Below, one piece after another: positions 7,089 through 14,201 of a stretch of DNA of 64,000 nucleotides (the stretch's first letter is position 1; each line of letters opens with the position of its first letter). A program made the position numbers and the translations under genes. The DNA comes from Streptomyces apocyni. Its GTDB lineage: Bacteria > Actinomycetota > Actinomycetes > Streptomycetales > Streptomycetaceae. The stretch covers positions 301,085 to 365,084 of the forward strand of contig NZ_WHOM01000033.1 of assembly GCF_009739465.1 (NCBI RefSeq). The letters run 5' to 3'. A model generated the notes under the pieces. The model was not told where the DNA came from, ran no database searches, and saw only the letters and a list, made by a program, of their open reading frames with translations.

Positions 7089-8309
7089 ATGGACTTCGCA
7101 TTCGACGCACGGACCGAAGAGCTGCGCACGCGGCTGCTGGCCTTCATGGACGGCTACGTCTATCCGGCTCAGGAGGTCGCGGAGCGGCAGCGGGCCGAGC
7201 TGGACTCGCCCTGGGACACCCCGCGGATCGTCGAGGAGCTCAAGGCCGAGGCGCGCAGGCAGGGCCTGTGGAACCTCTTCCTGCCCGATGCCGAGCATGG
7301 CGCCGGGCTCACCAACCTCCAGTACGCCCCGCTCGCCGAGATCACCGGCCGCAGCCCGCAGTTGGCGCCGACGGCGCTGAACTGCGCGGCCCCGGACACC
7401 GGAAACATGGAGGTGCTGGCGCAGTTCGGCAGCGAGCAGCAGCGGAAGCAGTGGCTGGAGCCGCTGCTCGCTGGGGAGATCCGCTCGGCGTTCGCGATGA
7501 CCGAGCCCGAGGTGGCCTCGTCGGACGCGACGAACATCGAGACGCGGATCGAGCGGTCCGCGGACGGCGCGGAGTACGTCATCAGCGGCCGCAAGTGGTA
7601 CATCTCCGGGGCGATGAACCCCGACTGCAAGATCTTCATCGTGATGGGCAAGACCGACCCGGACAACCCTGACGTCCGGCGCCAGCAGTCCATGGTGCTG
7701 GTCCCCCGCGACACCCCGGGGCTCGAAGTCCGGCGCGCCATGCGGGTGTACGGCTACGAGGACCACTGGCACGGCGGCCACGCCGAGGTGGTCTTCGACC
7801 AGGTGCGGGTCCCCGTGACGAACCTGATCGGCGAGGAGGGCGGCGGCTTCGCCATCGCCCAGGCGCGGCTCGGACCTGGGCGTATCCACCACTGCATGCG
7901 GCTGATCGGCATGGCCGAGCGCGCGATCGAGCTGATGTGCCGTCGCGCGGTGTCCCGTACGGCCTTCGGCAAGCCACTCGCCCAGCAGGGCGCCGTACAG
8001 CAGTGGATCGCCGACGCGCGGGTCGCCGTCGAGCAGTTGCGGCTGCTGGTGCTCAAGACCGCCTGGCTGATGGACACGGTCGGCAACAAGGGCGCGCACA
8101 CCGAGATCCAGTCCATCAAGATCGCGACCCCGCGTACGGTCGTGGACATCATCGACCGCGCGGTGCAGCTGCACGGTGCGGGCGGCGTGAGCCAGGACTT
8201 CCCGCTGGCTGAACTCTGGGCGGGGGCACGGACGCTGATGCTGGCGGACGGGCCGGACGAGGTGCACCAGCGGTCGTTGGCGCGCCGGGAGCTGAAGAAG
8301 TACCTGTGA
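7089..8309 (+). CDS. Acyl-CoA dehydrogenase, ACAD10/11-like
   Basis: 406-residue FAD enzyme of the acyl-CoA dehydrogenase fold. Flavin and substrate motifs include SAFAMTEPEVASSD (about 137-150) and KWYISGAMNP (about 170-180). The helical C-domain has SRTAFGKPLAQQG, and the tail reads LMLADGPDEVH, where ordinary family members have YEGT with the catalytic Glu. That GPDEVH signature is typical of ACAD10/11-like enzymes. Together with the upstream kinase it probably converts 4-hydroxyacyl-CoAs through a phosphorylated intermediate (inference from family knowledge). It is cotranscribed with the kinase, with 6 bp between them. Confidence 0.9.
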   Translation: MDFAFDARTEELRTRLLAFMDGYVYPAQEVAERQRAELDSPWDTPRIVEELKAEARRQGLWNLFLPDAEHGAGLTNLQYAPLAEITGRSPQLAPTALNCAAPDTGNMEVLAQFGSEQQRKQWLEPLLAGEIRSAFAMTEPEVASSDATNIETRIERSADGAEYVISGRKWYISGAMNPDCKIFIVMGKTDPDNPDVRRQQSMVLVPRDTPGLEVRRAMRVYGYEDHWHGGHAEVVFDQVRVPVTNLIGEEGGGFAIAQARLGPGRIHHCMRLIGMAERAIELMCRRAVSRTAFGKPLAQQGAVQQWIADARVAVEQLRLLVLKTAWLMDTVGNKGAHTEIQSIKIATPRTVVDIIDRAVQLHGAGGVSQDFPLAELWAGARTLMLADGPDEVHQRSLARRELKKYL

Positions 8310-8319
8310 CTCCGCGCTC

Positions 8320-8916
8320 TCAGGGGCGCAGGGCCCGCAGCAGGAGGTCGGCGAGGTGGTCGGCGACCTGCTGCGGGGAGAGCGGGCCGTCGGGGCGGTA
8401 CCAGGTCGACAGGTGGTGGACTGACCCGAAGTGGTAGTCGACCACGAGGTCGGCCGGGGTGGCGCGGGAGAGCACTCCGCTCTCCTGGCCCTCCTCGATC
8501 AAGGCGCGGAATCGCTCATGGTAGCGCCGCCGCTCGGCGCGGACCTGCTTGTTCTTCTCCGGGCTGAGGTGGTGCATGGAGCGGAAGAAGATCGCGGCGT
8601 CGTCGAGGTTGTCGATGGTGGTGACCACGACATCGGCGGCCGCGTCGCGCAGCCGCTTCTCCACCGGCTCGTCCGCCTCGGCGAACGCGTCGAGACGCTC
8701 CTGCTGGAGGCGCAGCACGCGCGCGTAGACCTCGTGCAGCAGGTCCTCCTTTGAGCCGAAGTAGTGATAGAGGGCGCCCTTGGTGACGCCCGCGGCCTCG
8801 ACGATCTCCTGTACGGAGGTGCGGTCGTAGCCCTGGTCGGCGAAGAGCCGGGTGGCGGCGGCCAGGAGTCGCTGGGGGACGGTCGTCGTGCCGCCCGGGT
8901 CCGTCGTTCTTGGCAC
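8320..8916 (-). CDS. TetR-family regulator
   Basis: 198 residues. The N-terminal helix-turn-helix (LLAAATRLFADQGYDRTSVQEIVEAAGVTKGALYHYFGSKEDLL, about residues 15-58) is canonical TetR, and the rest is a helical ligand domain. I chose the GTG at 8916 because AGGTGG lies about 8 nt upstream; GTGs at 8925 and 8940 are alternatives, and a longer open frame to 9117 overlaps the SDR gene and is unlikely. It is convergent with the acyl-CoA dehydrogenase gene (10 bp apart) and encoded between two copies of the same operator, so it probably represses both the kinase/dehydrogenase pair and the SDR in response to an acyl-CoA. Confidence 0.88.
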   Translation of the reverse strand: MPRTTDPGGTTTVPQRLLAAATRLFADQGYDRTSVQEIVEAAGVTKGALYHYFGSKEDLLHEVYARVLRLQQERLDAFAEADEPVEKRLRDAAADVVVTTIDNLDDAAIFFRSMHHLSPEKNKQVRAERRRYHERFRALIEEGQESGVLSRATPADLVVDYHFGSVHHLSTWYRPDGPLSPQQVADHLADLLLRALRP

Positions 8917-9098
8917 TGCCGCCACCTGCCTTTCGTTCACTGTTCGCGCTCGTCGCCTGCCGAGCCGTGCGTGCGGGAGCGCAGTTCCCGCCGGAGGATC
9001 TTCCCACGGTGGCCGGAACCAGTCGTCACGCTCCCACGGTGTGGAAAGCGGATCACGGTCGGACGGGGCCTGACCGGGTCGGCCGGGGCCGGTCAGGC

Positions 9099-9863
9099 CT
9101 AGCCCACGGCTTCCCACTTCTGCTGGATCTGGTTCATGCTGCCCAGCCAGCGGTCGGGCTCGCTCGCCCGCGCCTGGTAGTACTCGGCGACCTCGGGGTG
9201 CGGCAGGATCAGGAAGCGGTCATCGGCCATGCCGGTGAAGAGCGCGTCGGCGACGTCCTCCGGCTCGATCGCGGTGGGCGCGAGGACCAGTTCTCCCGCG
9301 GTGCCCGCGGCGGTCAGCATGTCGGTCCGTACGCCCTGTGGGCAGATGGCGTGGACTTTGAGCCCGCGGTGGCGGTAGGTCAGCGAGAGCCACTCGGCGA
9401 AGGCGTACGCGCCGTGCTTGGACACGCTGTAGGGCGCGGCGCCCACCATGGTGAGCAGGCCCGCCGCGGAGACCGTCGAGACGAAGCGGCCTTCGCCGCG
9501 CTCCAGCCAGCCGGGCAGCAGCGCGCGTGCGGCGCGGACGTGGGCCATGACGTTGACGTCCCAGGCCGCGGCCCAGATCTGTTCGTCGGCGTCCTCGGTG
9601 CCGCCCGACGCCAGTCCGGCGTTGGCGCAGTAGACGTCGACCGTGCCGCCGAGCGCCTCGCTGACCTGGTCGATGATCTCCGAGGCGTCGCCGGGCACCG
9701 CCGTGCCGCCGCACTCGTCGGCGACGGCCCGCGCCTTGGCGGCGTCCAGGTCGTTGACGACGACTCGGGCCCCCTCGGCGGCGAACCGGCGGGCCAGTGC
9801 CGCGCCGATCCCGCCGCCCGCTCCGGTGACGACTACGCCCTTGCCCCGCACGGTGTCCACCAT
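9099..9863 (-). CDS. SDR-family oxidoreductase
   Basis: 254-residue classical short-chain dehydrogenase/reductase. The cofactor motif is TGAGGGIGAAL (residues 13-23); the active-site residues are Ser in STVSAAG and the YSVSK motif (about residues 145-150); the NAG-type motif appears as CANAGLASGG. The C-terminal MNQIQQKWEAVG is a feature of some actinobacterial members. It should oxidise a hydroxyl or reduce a keto group with NAD(P). Its promoter carries the same 14-bp operator word as the phosphotransferase operon, which argues for a shared pathway, perhaps the hydroxyacid branch. Confidence 0.9.
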   Translation of the reverse strand: MVDTVRGKGVVVTGAGGGIGAALARRFAAEGARVVVNDLDAAKARAVADECGGTAVPGDASEIIDQVSEALGGTVDVYCANAGLASGGTEDADEQIWAAAWDVNVMAHVRAARALLPGWLERGEGRFVSTVSAAGLLTMVGAAPYSVSKHGAYAFAEWLSLTYRHRGLKVHAICPQGVRTDMLTAAGTAGELVLAPTAIEPEDVADALFTGMADDRFLILPHPEVAEYYQARASEPDRWLGSMNQIQQKWEAVG

Positions 9864-9903
9864 CGGTCCCCTTCGACTCAGTCCGACTCAGCTCCAGAAC
9901 AGA

Positions 9904-9920
9904 CTAACCAGTCGGTATGC
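9904..9920. promoter_or_regulatory. TetR-type operator, site B
   Basis: Read on the minus strand the sequence is GCATACCGACTGGTTAG, identical over 14 bases to site A. It lies about 40 bp upstream of the SDR start codon at 9863, in the expected promoter position. Confidence 0.75.
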
Positions 9921-10064
9921 CAGGTGGGAAGGGGTGACCCGGCGCCAAGCGCTGAGCTGATGGCTGCCATCGGGAATCCGATGGAGCCGATTCGCGAGTC
10001 GTTACGTCTATACGCCGACGTCTGTTCGCCGACGCCGAAGTACCAGCGACGGAGGTGCGATGCG

Positions 10065-10667
10065 ATGGCCGGTTTCAGAAGCCTCGCGAGACAGGTGCGG
10101 GACCCCCGCAACGACCTGGCACTGCGGCGGTATTCGCTGCGCAAGTGCCTGGAGCGGTTCGCCCCCTACGGTCACCGGGCGACCTGGGCCCACTTGTGCG
10201 CCCGGGCCGGGTTCGGCCCCGAGGACCGCTCCCCCGACCCGGCGCGGCTGGTGTCCGCGCTCGACGAGCTGGAGGCCGCGCGTGCGGTGTGGCTCGCGTA
10301 CCAGGAGGAGTTCGCCGAGCGGCGCAGGCAGGAGAAGCACGACGGGCTGCGCAGACCGTCCGACGTGGACTCCTGGCACCGGCGCGCCTGGGGCGGTCAC
10401 GGCGTCGCCTGGTGCGAGGACCCGGGGACGCGTCCCGCCGAACCGCTGGATGAGGTGCTGCGCAGGCTGATCGGAGCGCTGGAGCGGGAGCCGGGCACGG
10501 TCTGCCCGGTGTGCGCGTCCGCGGACATCGTCTGGAAGCAGGATCTGTCGCACGAGCCGTGGTCGGGTCCGCTCTGCACGCGCTGCGGCATCGTGGTGCC
10601 ACAGCCCGTTCTGGCGCCGGGGGCGCTGGCACGGGCTCGTCAGGGGAGGGCGTTGCTGGCTGTGTGA
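10065..10667 (+). CDS. Hypothetical protein with C-terminal zinc ribbon
   Basis: 200 residues. The N-terminal two thirds are charged and helical (RSLARQVRDPRNDLALRRYS; LDELEAARAVWLAYQEEFAERR) with a WHRRAWGGHG segment around residue 110. The C-terminus has CPVCASAD at about 149-156 and CTRCGIVVPQP at about 175-185, a CxxC...CxxC zinc ribbon. The ATG at 10065 has GGAGG 9 nt upstream. No family assignment; a nucleic-acid or regulatory role would be guesswork. It appears monocistronic, ending at a shared terminator. Confidence 0.75.
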   Translation: MAGFRSLARQVRDPRNDLALRRYSLRKCLERFAPYGHRATWAHLCARAGFGPEDRSPDPARLVSALDELEAARAVWLAYQEEFAERRRQEKHDGLRRPSDVDSWHRRAWGGHGVAWCEDPGTRPAEPLDEVLRRLIGALEREPGTVCPVCASADIVWKQDLSHEPWSGPLCTRCGIVVPQPVLAPGALARARQGRALLAV

Positions 10668-10676
10668 GGGGGCGGG

Positions 10677-10698
10677 GGGTGCGCCGGAGGGCGCACCC
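10677..10698. terminator. Bidirectional hairpin between convergent genes
   Basis: GGGTGCGCC (10677-10685) pairs with GGCGCACCC (10690-10698) across a 4-nt loop. It lies between the convergent stops at 10667 and 10715. Confidence 0.75.
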
Positions 10699-10714
10699 TC
10701 GTCTGTACGTACGT

Positions 10715-11236
10715 TCACTCAGGTGTCAGGACGTCCGTGTGGATCGCGAGTTTGAACTGCGCGTGCGTCAGCGGCACCGCGATCTTCGTGTCGCCTCTGC
10801 CGCGTGCGGAGATCTTCAGCCCGAGCGGTGTCTGAGGCTTCACGAAGATCTGCCAGACGTAGGTGCGGTACTGGCCGCCGCCGGTGGCCGTCGAGTCGGT
10901 GGTCGCGGTCGAGTCGTAGCCGGTGCACAGCGAGAGTGGGTCGCGGACGAACCGCCACCGGTATTCGTGCGGTCGCGCGTCGGGCGACCAGAACACCATC
11001 GCCGACAGCACGCCCCAGCCGTGATGGCTGGGCCAGATCAGCCCGGAGCGCGGATCGGGGTACGCCGAGGGTGTGTCGCCGCCGTGCGCCGGGTCGTGCA
11101 TACGCCACGGGTCGTAGCTCTCGGCGCACTCCTCGTACGGGAAGCGCACCAGGTGGTAGCCATCGCTGTCGTACGTGATCCGCTGCGGCCCGATCCGGGC
11201 GGCGTCCCACAACAGCGAGCAGACGACGACTCCCAT
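10715..11236 (-). CDS. Hypothetical protein
   Basis: 173 residues, apparently cytoplasmic, rich in aromatic residues and without a signal peptide. Recognisable stretches are DSDGYHLVRFPYEECAESYD, PSHHGWGVLSAMVFWSPD and YVWQIFVKPQTPLG. No known catalytic motif is visible. The open frame extends much further upstream, but that part is antisense to the BKACE-like gene. The ATG at 11236 has GGGGGAGG 3-4 nt before it and was preferred. It is divergent from the BKACE-like gene with about 70 bp between starts, so the two could share a control region. Confidence 0.7.
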   Translation of the reverse strand: MGVVVCSLLWDAARIGPQRITYDSDGYHLVRFPYEECAESYDPWRMHDPAHGGDTPSAYPDPRSGLIWPSHHGWGVLSAMVFWSPDARPHEYRWRFVRDPLSLCTGYDSTATTDSTATGGGQYRTYVWQIFVKPQTPLGLKISARGRGDTKIAVPLTHAQFKLAIHTDVLTPE

Positions 11237-11305
11237 CGGCCTCCCCCTCGTCCACTCCTCCTCACCATTCCTGCCCACGCGGCGTTCCCGCCTACCATCG
11301 AACGC

Positions 11306-12019
11306 ATGGTGCAGGTCTGTCTCAACGGCGTCCGGGGCGCGGGCGACGGCTCCGCGGTGCCGCTCTCGCCGGAGGCCATGGCCGAGGCGGCGGAGCGAGC
11401 CGTCGCCGCCGGGGCCCGCGAAGTACAGCTGCACCCCAAGTCCCCATGTGGACACGACACTCTGTCGCCGCGCGCGGTGACGGCGACGCTCGAGGCCGTA
11501 CGGTCCCGGGTCGCCGTCCCGGTCGGGGTGGCCGCCGCGGCCGAGGTGGACCCGGGGCGGCGCGTCGAACGGGTCCGCTCCTGGACCGTCCTGCCCGACC
11601 ACGTCTCCGTGAACTGGGCTGAGCCAGGCGCGGAGGAGCTCGCGACGGCGCTGATCGAGCGCGGCGTCGGGATCGAGGCGGGCATCAGCTCGGGGACGGG
11701 CGCCGCCCGACGCTTCCTGGCTTCCCCGTGGGGGCCGCGGGTGCTGCGGGTTCGGGCCGAGGTGACGGAGCACGACCCGGATGCGGCCGAGACGTCGGCG
11801 TACCGGCTGCTGGCCGACTTGGGCGCGGCTCATGGTCGCCCGGTGCTGCTGCATGGCGTGGCGGGCGGCGCCTGGCCGGTGGTGTGGCTGGCGCGGCGGC
11901 TTGGCCTGGGCGTCCGGGTCGGGCTGGAGGACACGTTGCTGCTGCCGGACGGACGGCCCGCCACGTCCAACGCCCAGTTGGTGCGCGCGGCTTCGGCCGA
12001 GCCGCCTTCTGGCCCTTGA
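11306..12019 (+). CDS. BKACE (DUF849)-like protein, atypical metal site
   Basis: 237 residues with a TIM-barrel-like layout. Features of the beta-keto acid cleavage enzyme family are the N-terminal VCLNGVRGAG, the strand EVQLHPKS (39-46) and the C-terminal GLEDTLLLPDGRPATSNAQLV. BKACE enzymes condense a 3-keto acid with acetyl-CoA using a zinc held by an H-x-H pair on the strand after the first helix. Here the pair reads Q41-L-H43, so one expected ligand is replaced. The protein is also shorter than usual members (about 270-310). Family membership is fairly sure; retained lyase activity is doubtful. Confidence 0.78.
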   Translation: MVQVCLNGVRGAGDGSAVPLSPEAMAEAAERAVAAGAREVQLHPKSPCGHDTLSPRAVTATLEAVRSRVAVPVGVAAAAEVDPGRRVERVRSWTVLPDHVSVNWAEPGAEELATALIERGVGIEAGISSGTGAARRFLASPWGPRVLRVRAEVTEHDPDAAETSAYRLLADLGAAHGRPVLLHGVAGGAWPVVWLARRLGLGVRVGLEDTLLLPDGRPATSNAQLVRAASAEPPSGP

Positions 12020-12055
12020 CCTCGCCGGGCCGTCTGGGCCGTCTGGACCGTACGG

Positions 12056-12517
12056 TCAGGTCCGGCGCTCTCCCAGGAGGCGTGAACCCGTCAGCTTCTC
12101 GCCGAAGACGTCGTCGGGATTGGAGAGCACACACGTCTCCAACGACAGGCAGCCGCAGCCTATGCAGTCCGTCAGATGGTCCCGCAGGCGGCCGAGCTGG
12201 TTGATGCGCTCGTCCAGTTCGGAGCGCCAGGCCTCGGAGAGGCGTGCCCAGTCCTCGCGGTTCGGGGTGCGTTCTTCCGGAAGTTCGGCGAGCGCGTCGC
12301 GGATTGTGGCCAGCGGGATGCCGACGCGCTGCGCCGCGCGGACGAACGCGACGCGGCGCAGCGCGTCCCGGCCGTAGCGGCGCTGGTTGCCCGTGGTGCG
12401 ACGGCTGCTGATGAGCCCCTTGGACTCGTAGAAGTGCAGGGCGGAGACGGCGACACCGCTGCGCGCGGACAGCTGGCCGACGGTGAGTTCATGGATCTTC
12501 TCTGGAATCTGCGGCAC
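12056..12517 (-). CDS. soxR: Redox-sensing MerR-family regulator SoxR
   Basis: 153 residues. An N-terminal MerR winged helix ([25 protein letters not shown], residues 11-35) is followed by a dimerisation helix and [12 protein letters not shown] (about residues 118-129), the four-cysteine motif holding the [2Fe-2S] cluster of SoxR. In streptomycetes SoxR responds to redox-active metabolites such as pigments and activates a small set of oxidoreductase and transporter genes rather than soxS. I found no clear CCTCAAG-N4-CTTGAGG SoxR box in this window, so its targets are probably elsewhere. It is divergent from the MaoC gene. Confidence 0.95.
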   Translation of the reverse strand: MPQIPEKIHELTVGQLSARSGVAVSALHFYESKGLISSRRTTGNQRRYGRDALRRVAFVRAAQRVGIPLATIRDALAELPEERTPNREDWARLSEAWRSELDERINQLGRLRDHLTDCIGCGCLSLETCVLSNPDDVFGEKLTGSRLLGERRT

Positions 12518-12562
12518 CCCGTCGAGCCTACGTGTGCGTTGACAGGGGCACGAGGCCCCCGC

Positions 12563-12581
12563 ATGCTGAGCAAGCGCTTAG
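12563..12581. promoter_or_regulatory. TetR-type operator upstream of the MaoC gene
   Basis: The 19-bp sequence ATGCTGAGCAAGCGCTTAG contains an inverted repeat CTGAGC-AAGC-GCTTAG (5 of 6 paired). It is repeated exactly at 13806-13824 upstream of the neighbouring TetR gene. It lies 52 bp before the MaoC start. Confidence 0.8.
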
Positions 12582-12632
12582 ACATCTGGACGTAGACCGT
12601 AGACGCATGCGTAGACCCTGGAGGCATGGGAC

Positions 12633-13097
12633 ATGGCAGAGCCGAGGATCTTCACGTCGGCCGACGAGCTCAAGGTGGCCGTGGGCGAGCGACTTGGGGC
12701 CAGTGACTGGCTGGAGATCGACCAGAAGCGGGTCGATCTGTTCGCCGAGGCCACGGGCGACCACCAGTGGATTCACGTAGACCCGGAGAAGGCCGCCGAC
12801 GGACCCTTCGGCACCACCATCGCGCACGGCTATCTGACGCTCTCGCTGCTGCCCACGCTGGTGCCGCAGATCCTGCGGGTGGACGGCGTGCGGATGGGCC
12901 TCAACTACGGCACCAACAAGGTGCGCTTCCCGTCCCCCGTGCCGGTCGGATCACGGCTGCGCGCGACGGGCGTCCTCAAGGAGGTCGTCGAGACCGCGGA
13001 CGGCGGCGTACAGCTGACCACGGCGGTCACCGTCGAGCGCGAGGGGGCCGAGAAGCCCGCCTGTGTCGCGGAGTCGGTGTCCCGCTTCTACTTCTGA
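12633..13097 (+). CDS. MaoC-family (R)-enoyl-CoA hydratase/dehydratase
   Basis: 154-residue hot-dog-fold protein. The hydratase signature FAEATGDHQWIHVD (37-50) gives the catalytic Asp43/His48 pair, followed by GPFGTTIAHGYLTLSLLP. It should hydrate or dehydrate a 2-enoyl-CoA in fatty-acid or related acyl-CoA metabolism. The start is ATG 12633. It has its own promoter carrying an operator shared with the convergently placed TetR gene, so it is the likely main target of that regulator. Confidence 0.92.
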   Translation: MAEPRIFTSADELKVAVGERLGASDWLEIDQKRVDLFAEATGDHQWIHVDPEKAADGPFGTTIAHGYLTLSLLPTLVPQILRVDGVRMGLNYGTNKVRFPSPVPVGSRLRATGVLKEVVETADGGVQLTTAVTVEREGAEKPACVAESVSRFYF

Positions 13098-13125
13098 CAC
13101 TTCTGACACCGCTGACGTTTCTGAG

Positions 13126-13746
13126 CTACTGCTGATTCCGGGCGACCATGCGGAGTACGAGGTCGGCGTAGAGTTCGCCGACCTCGTCCGGTGTCCGCCG
13201 CCCCGCCACGTTGAACCAGCGCGCCACGTCGATGCAGAGGGACAGTACGGCCAGCGTGGTGCCGGAGACGTCCGGGACGTCGAACTCGCCCGACTGGACG
13301 CCGTCACCCAGGATGCGCCGTACCGCCGCGTCGCACTTGCGGCGCAGCTGGATGATCTCGGCGCGGTGCTCGGCACCGAGCGCGTCGAGCTCGTACTGCA
13401 CCACGCGCGCCGTCATATGGCGTCCGGCGTGCCAGACGACGAAGGTGCGTACGGCCTCCGCGAGCCGCTCGGACGCGGTGCCGGGGCCGTCGGCGGCCGA
13501 CTCAAGGATGCGGAGCGCCTTGCCGTGGCCGATCGCGCTGATCCGGTGGAGCAGCTCTTCCTTGGTCTTGTAGTGGATATAGAGCGCCGCCGGACTCATC
13601 CCCGCGCGTCCCGCGATGTCCCGGGTCGTGGTCGCGTGATAGCCGCGCTCGGCGAAGGCCTCGACCGCCGCGACGAGCAGTCGCCTGGCCGCGTCCGGCG
13701 TGACCTCGTCCCACGCCGCGCCCTCCGCGCGCTCCGCCGTGCTCAT
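13126..13746 (-). CDS. TetR-family regulator of the MaoC gene
   Basis: 206 residues. The HTH lies at about 18-60 (LLVAAVEAFAERGYHATTT, then IAGRAGMSPAALYIHYKTKEELL). The C-domain is of the type seen in TetR proteins controlling acyl-CoA genes (VARWFNVAGRRTPDEVGELYADLVLRM). The ATG at 13746 has GGAAGGGG upstream; longer reading is out of character. Its own promoter and that of the MaoC gene share a 19-bp operator, which predicts autorepression and repression of maoC. Confidence 0.9.
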   Translation of the reverse strand: MSTAERAEGAAWDEVTPDAARRLLVAAVEAFAERGYHATTTRDIAGRAGMSPAALYIHYKTKEELLHRISAIGHGKALRILESAADGPGTASERLAEAVRTFVVWHAGRHMTARVVQYELDALGAEHRAEIIQLRRKCDAAVRRILGDGVQSGEFDVPDVSGTTLAVLSLCIDVARWFNVAGRRTPDEVGELYADLVLRMVARNQQ

Positions 13747-13805
13747 GCTCACTGGCCCCTTCCGCCGTTCCACCGTGCCGCTGGCAGGAGAGCACCATAC
13801 CCCTG

Positions 13806-13824
13806 ATGCTGAGCAAGCGCTTAG
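13806..13824. promoter_or_regulatory. TetR-type operator upstream of the tetR gene
   Basis: Exact second copy of the 19-bp ATGCTGAGCAAGCGCTTAG, 60 bp upstream of the TetR start at 13746. Confidence 0.8.
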
Positions 13825-13855
13825 GGGTGCCGCTGCGCGTGTGGGCTGCGAGGGG

Positions 13856-14140
13856 TCACGGTGTCTTGAAGGGGTCGTGCTCGGCCAGGATCTTGTCCAG
13901 TCTGGCCTGATCCACCCGGCTGACGAGCTGTCCGACCTCCTGGCGGTCCCGGATGACCTTGGCGAGGGTGAAGGAGGACGTGACGAGGTACAGGAGGGCG
14001 ATGCCCAGGAAGGCACGTACCCAGACGTCCACGTTCATATAGAGGACGGCGGCGGCCACGGCTCCCAGCGAGATCATGAAGGAGGCGACGGCCATCCCGT
14101 AGTAGGCGTTGGTGTCCTGCTGCTTGGGTGCGTCTGTCAT
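13856..14140 (-). CDS. YiaA/YiaB-family inner membrane protein
   Basis: 94 residues with two membrane helices (about residues 14-37 and 42-60: AYYGMAVASFMISLGAVAAA and VRAFLGIALLYLVTSSFTLA) separated by a short loop, then a charged cytoplasmic tail. This matches the small YiaA/YiaB two-helix domain. Function is unknown. It lies upstream of the MaoC-linked tetR on the same strand but is separated from it by an operator, so it is probably transcribed separately. Confidence 0.85.
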   Translation of the reverse strand: MTDAPKQQDTNAYYGMAVASFMISLGAVAAAVLYMNVDVWVRAFLGIALLYLVTSSFTLAKVIRDRQEVGQLVSRVDQARLDKILAEHDPFKTP

Positions 14141-14201
14141 GGCGTCAGCATCCGGGGGCGGGGGACACCGCGACTATCCGTACGGGTACTCATGCGTGTA
14201 C

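Noticed and set aside
6066..8267. Long open frame (733 codons) on the minus strand across the phosphotransferase and acyl-CoA dehydrogenase genes
   Set aside because: It is antisense to two clear enzymes, its translation has no family signal and is Arg/His/Val-rich as expected for a shadow frame in high-GC DNA.
9102..9117. Longer start for the TetR at 8320-8916, overlapping the SDR gene
   Set aside because: The extra 67 residues have no helix-turn-helix character, and AGGTGG fits the GTG at 8916.
12603..12612. Perfect 10-bp palindrome ACGCATGCGT near the MaoC start
   Set aside because: Too short and too close to the start codon to be separated from chance in GC-rich DNA; the 19-bp shared operator is the stronger signal.
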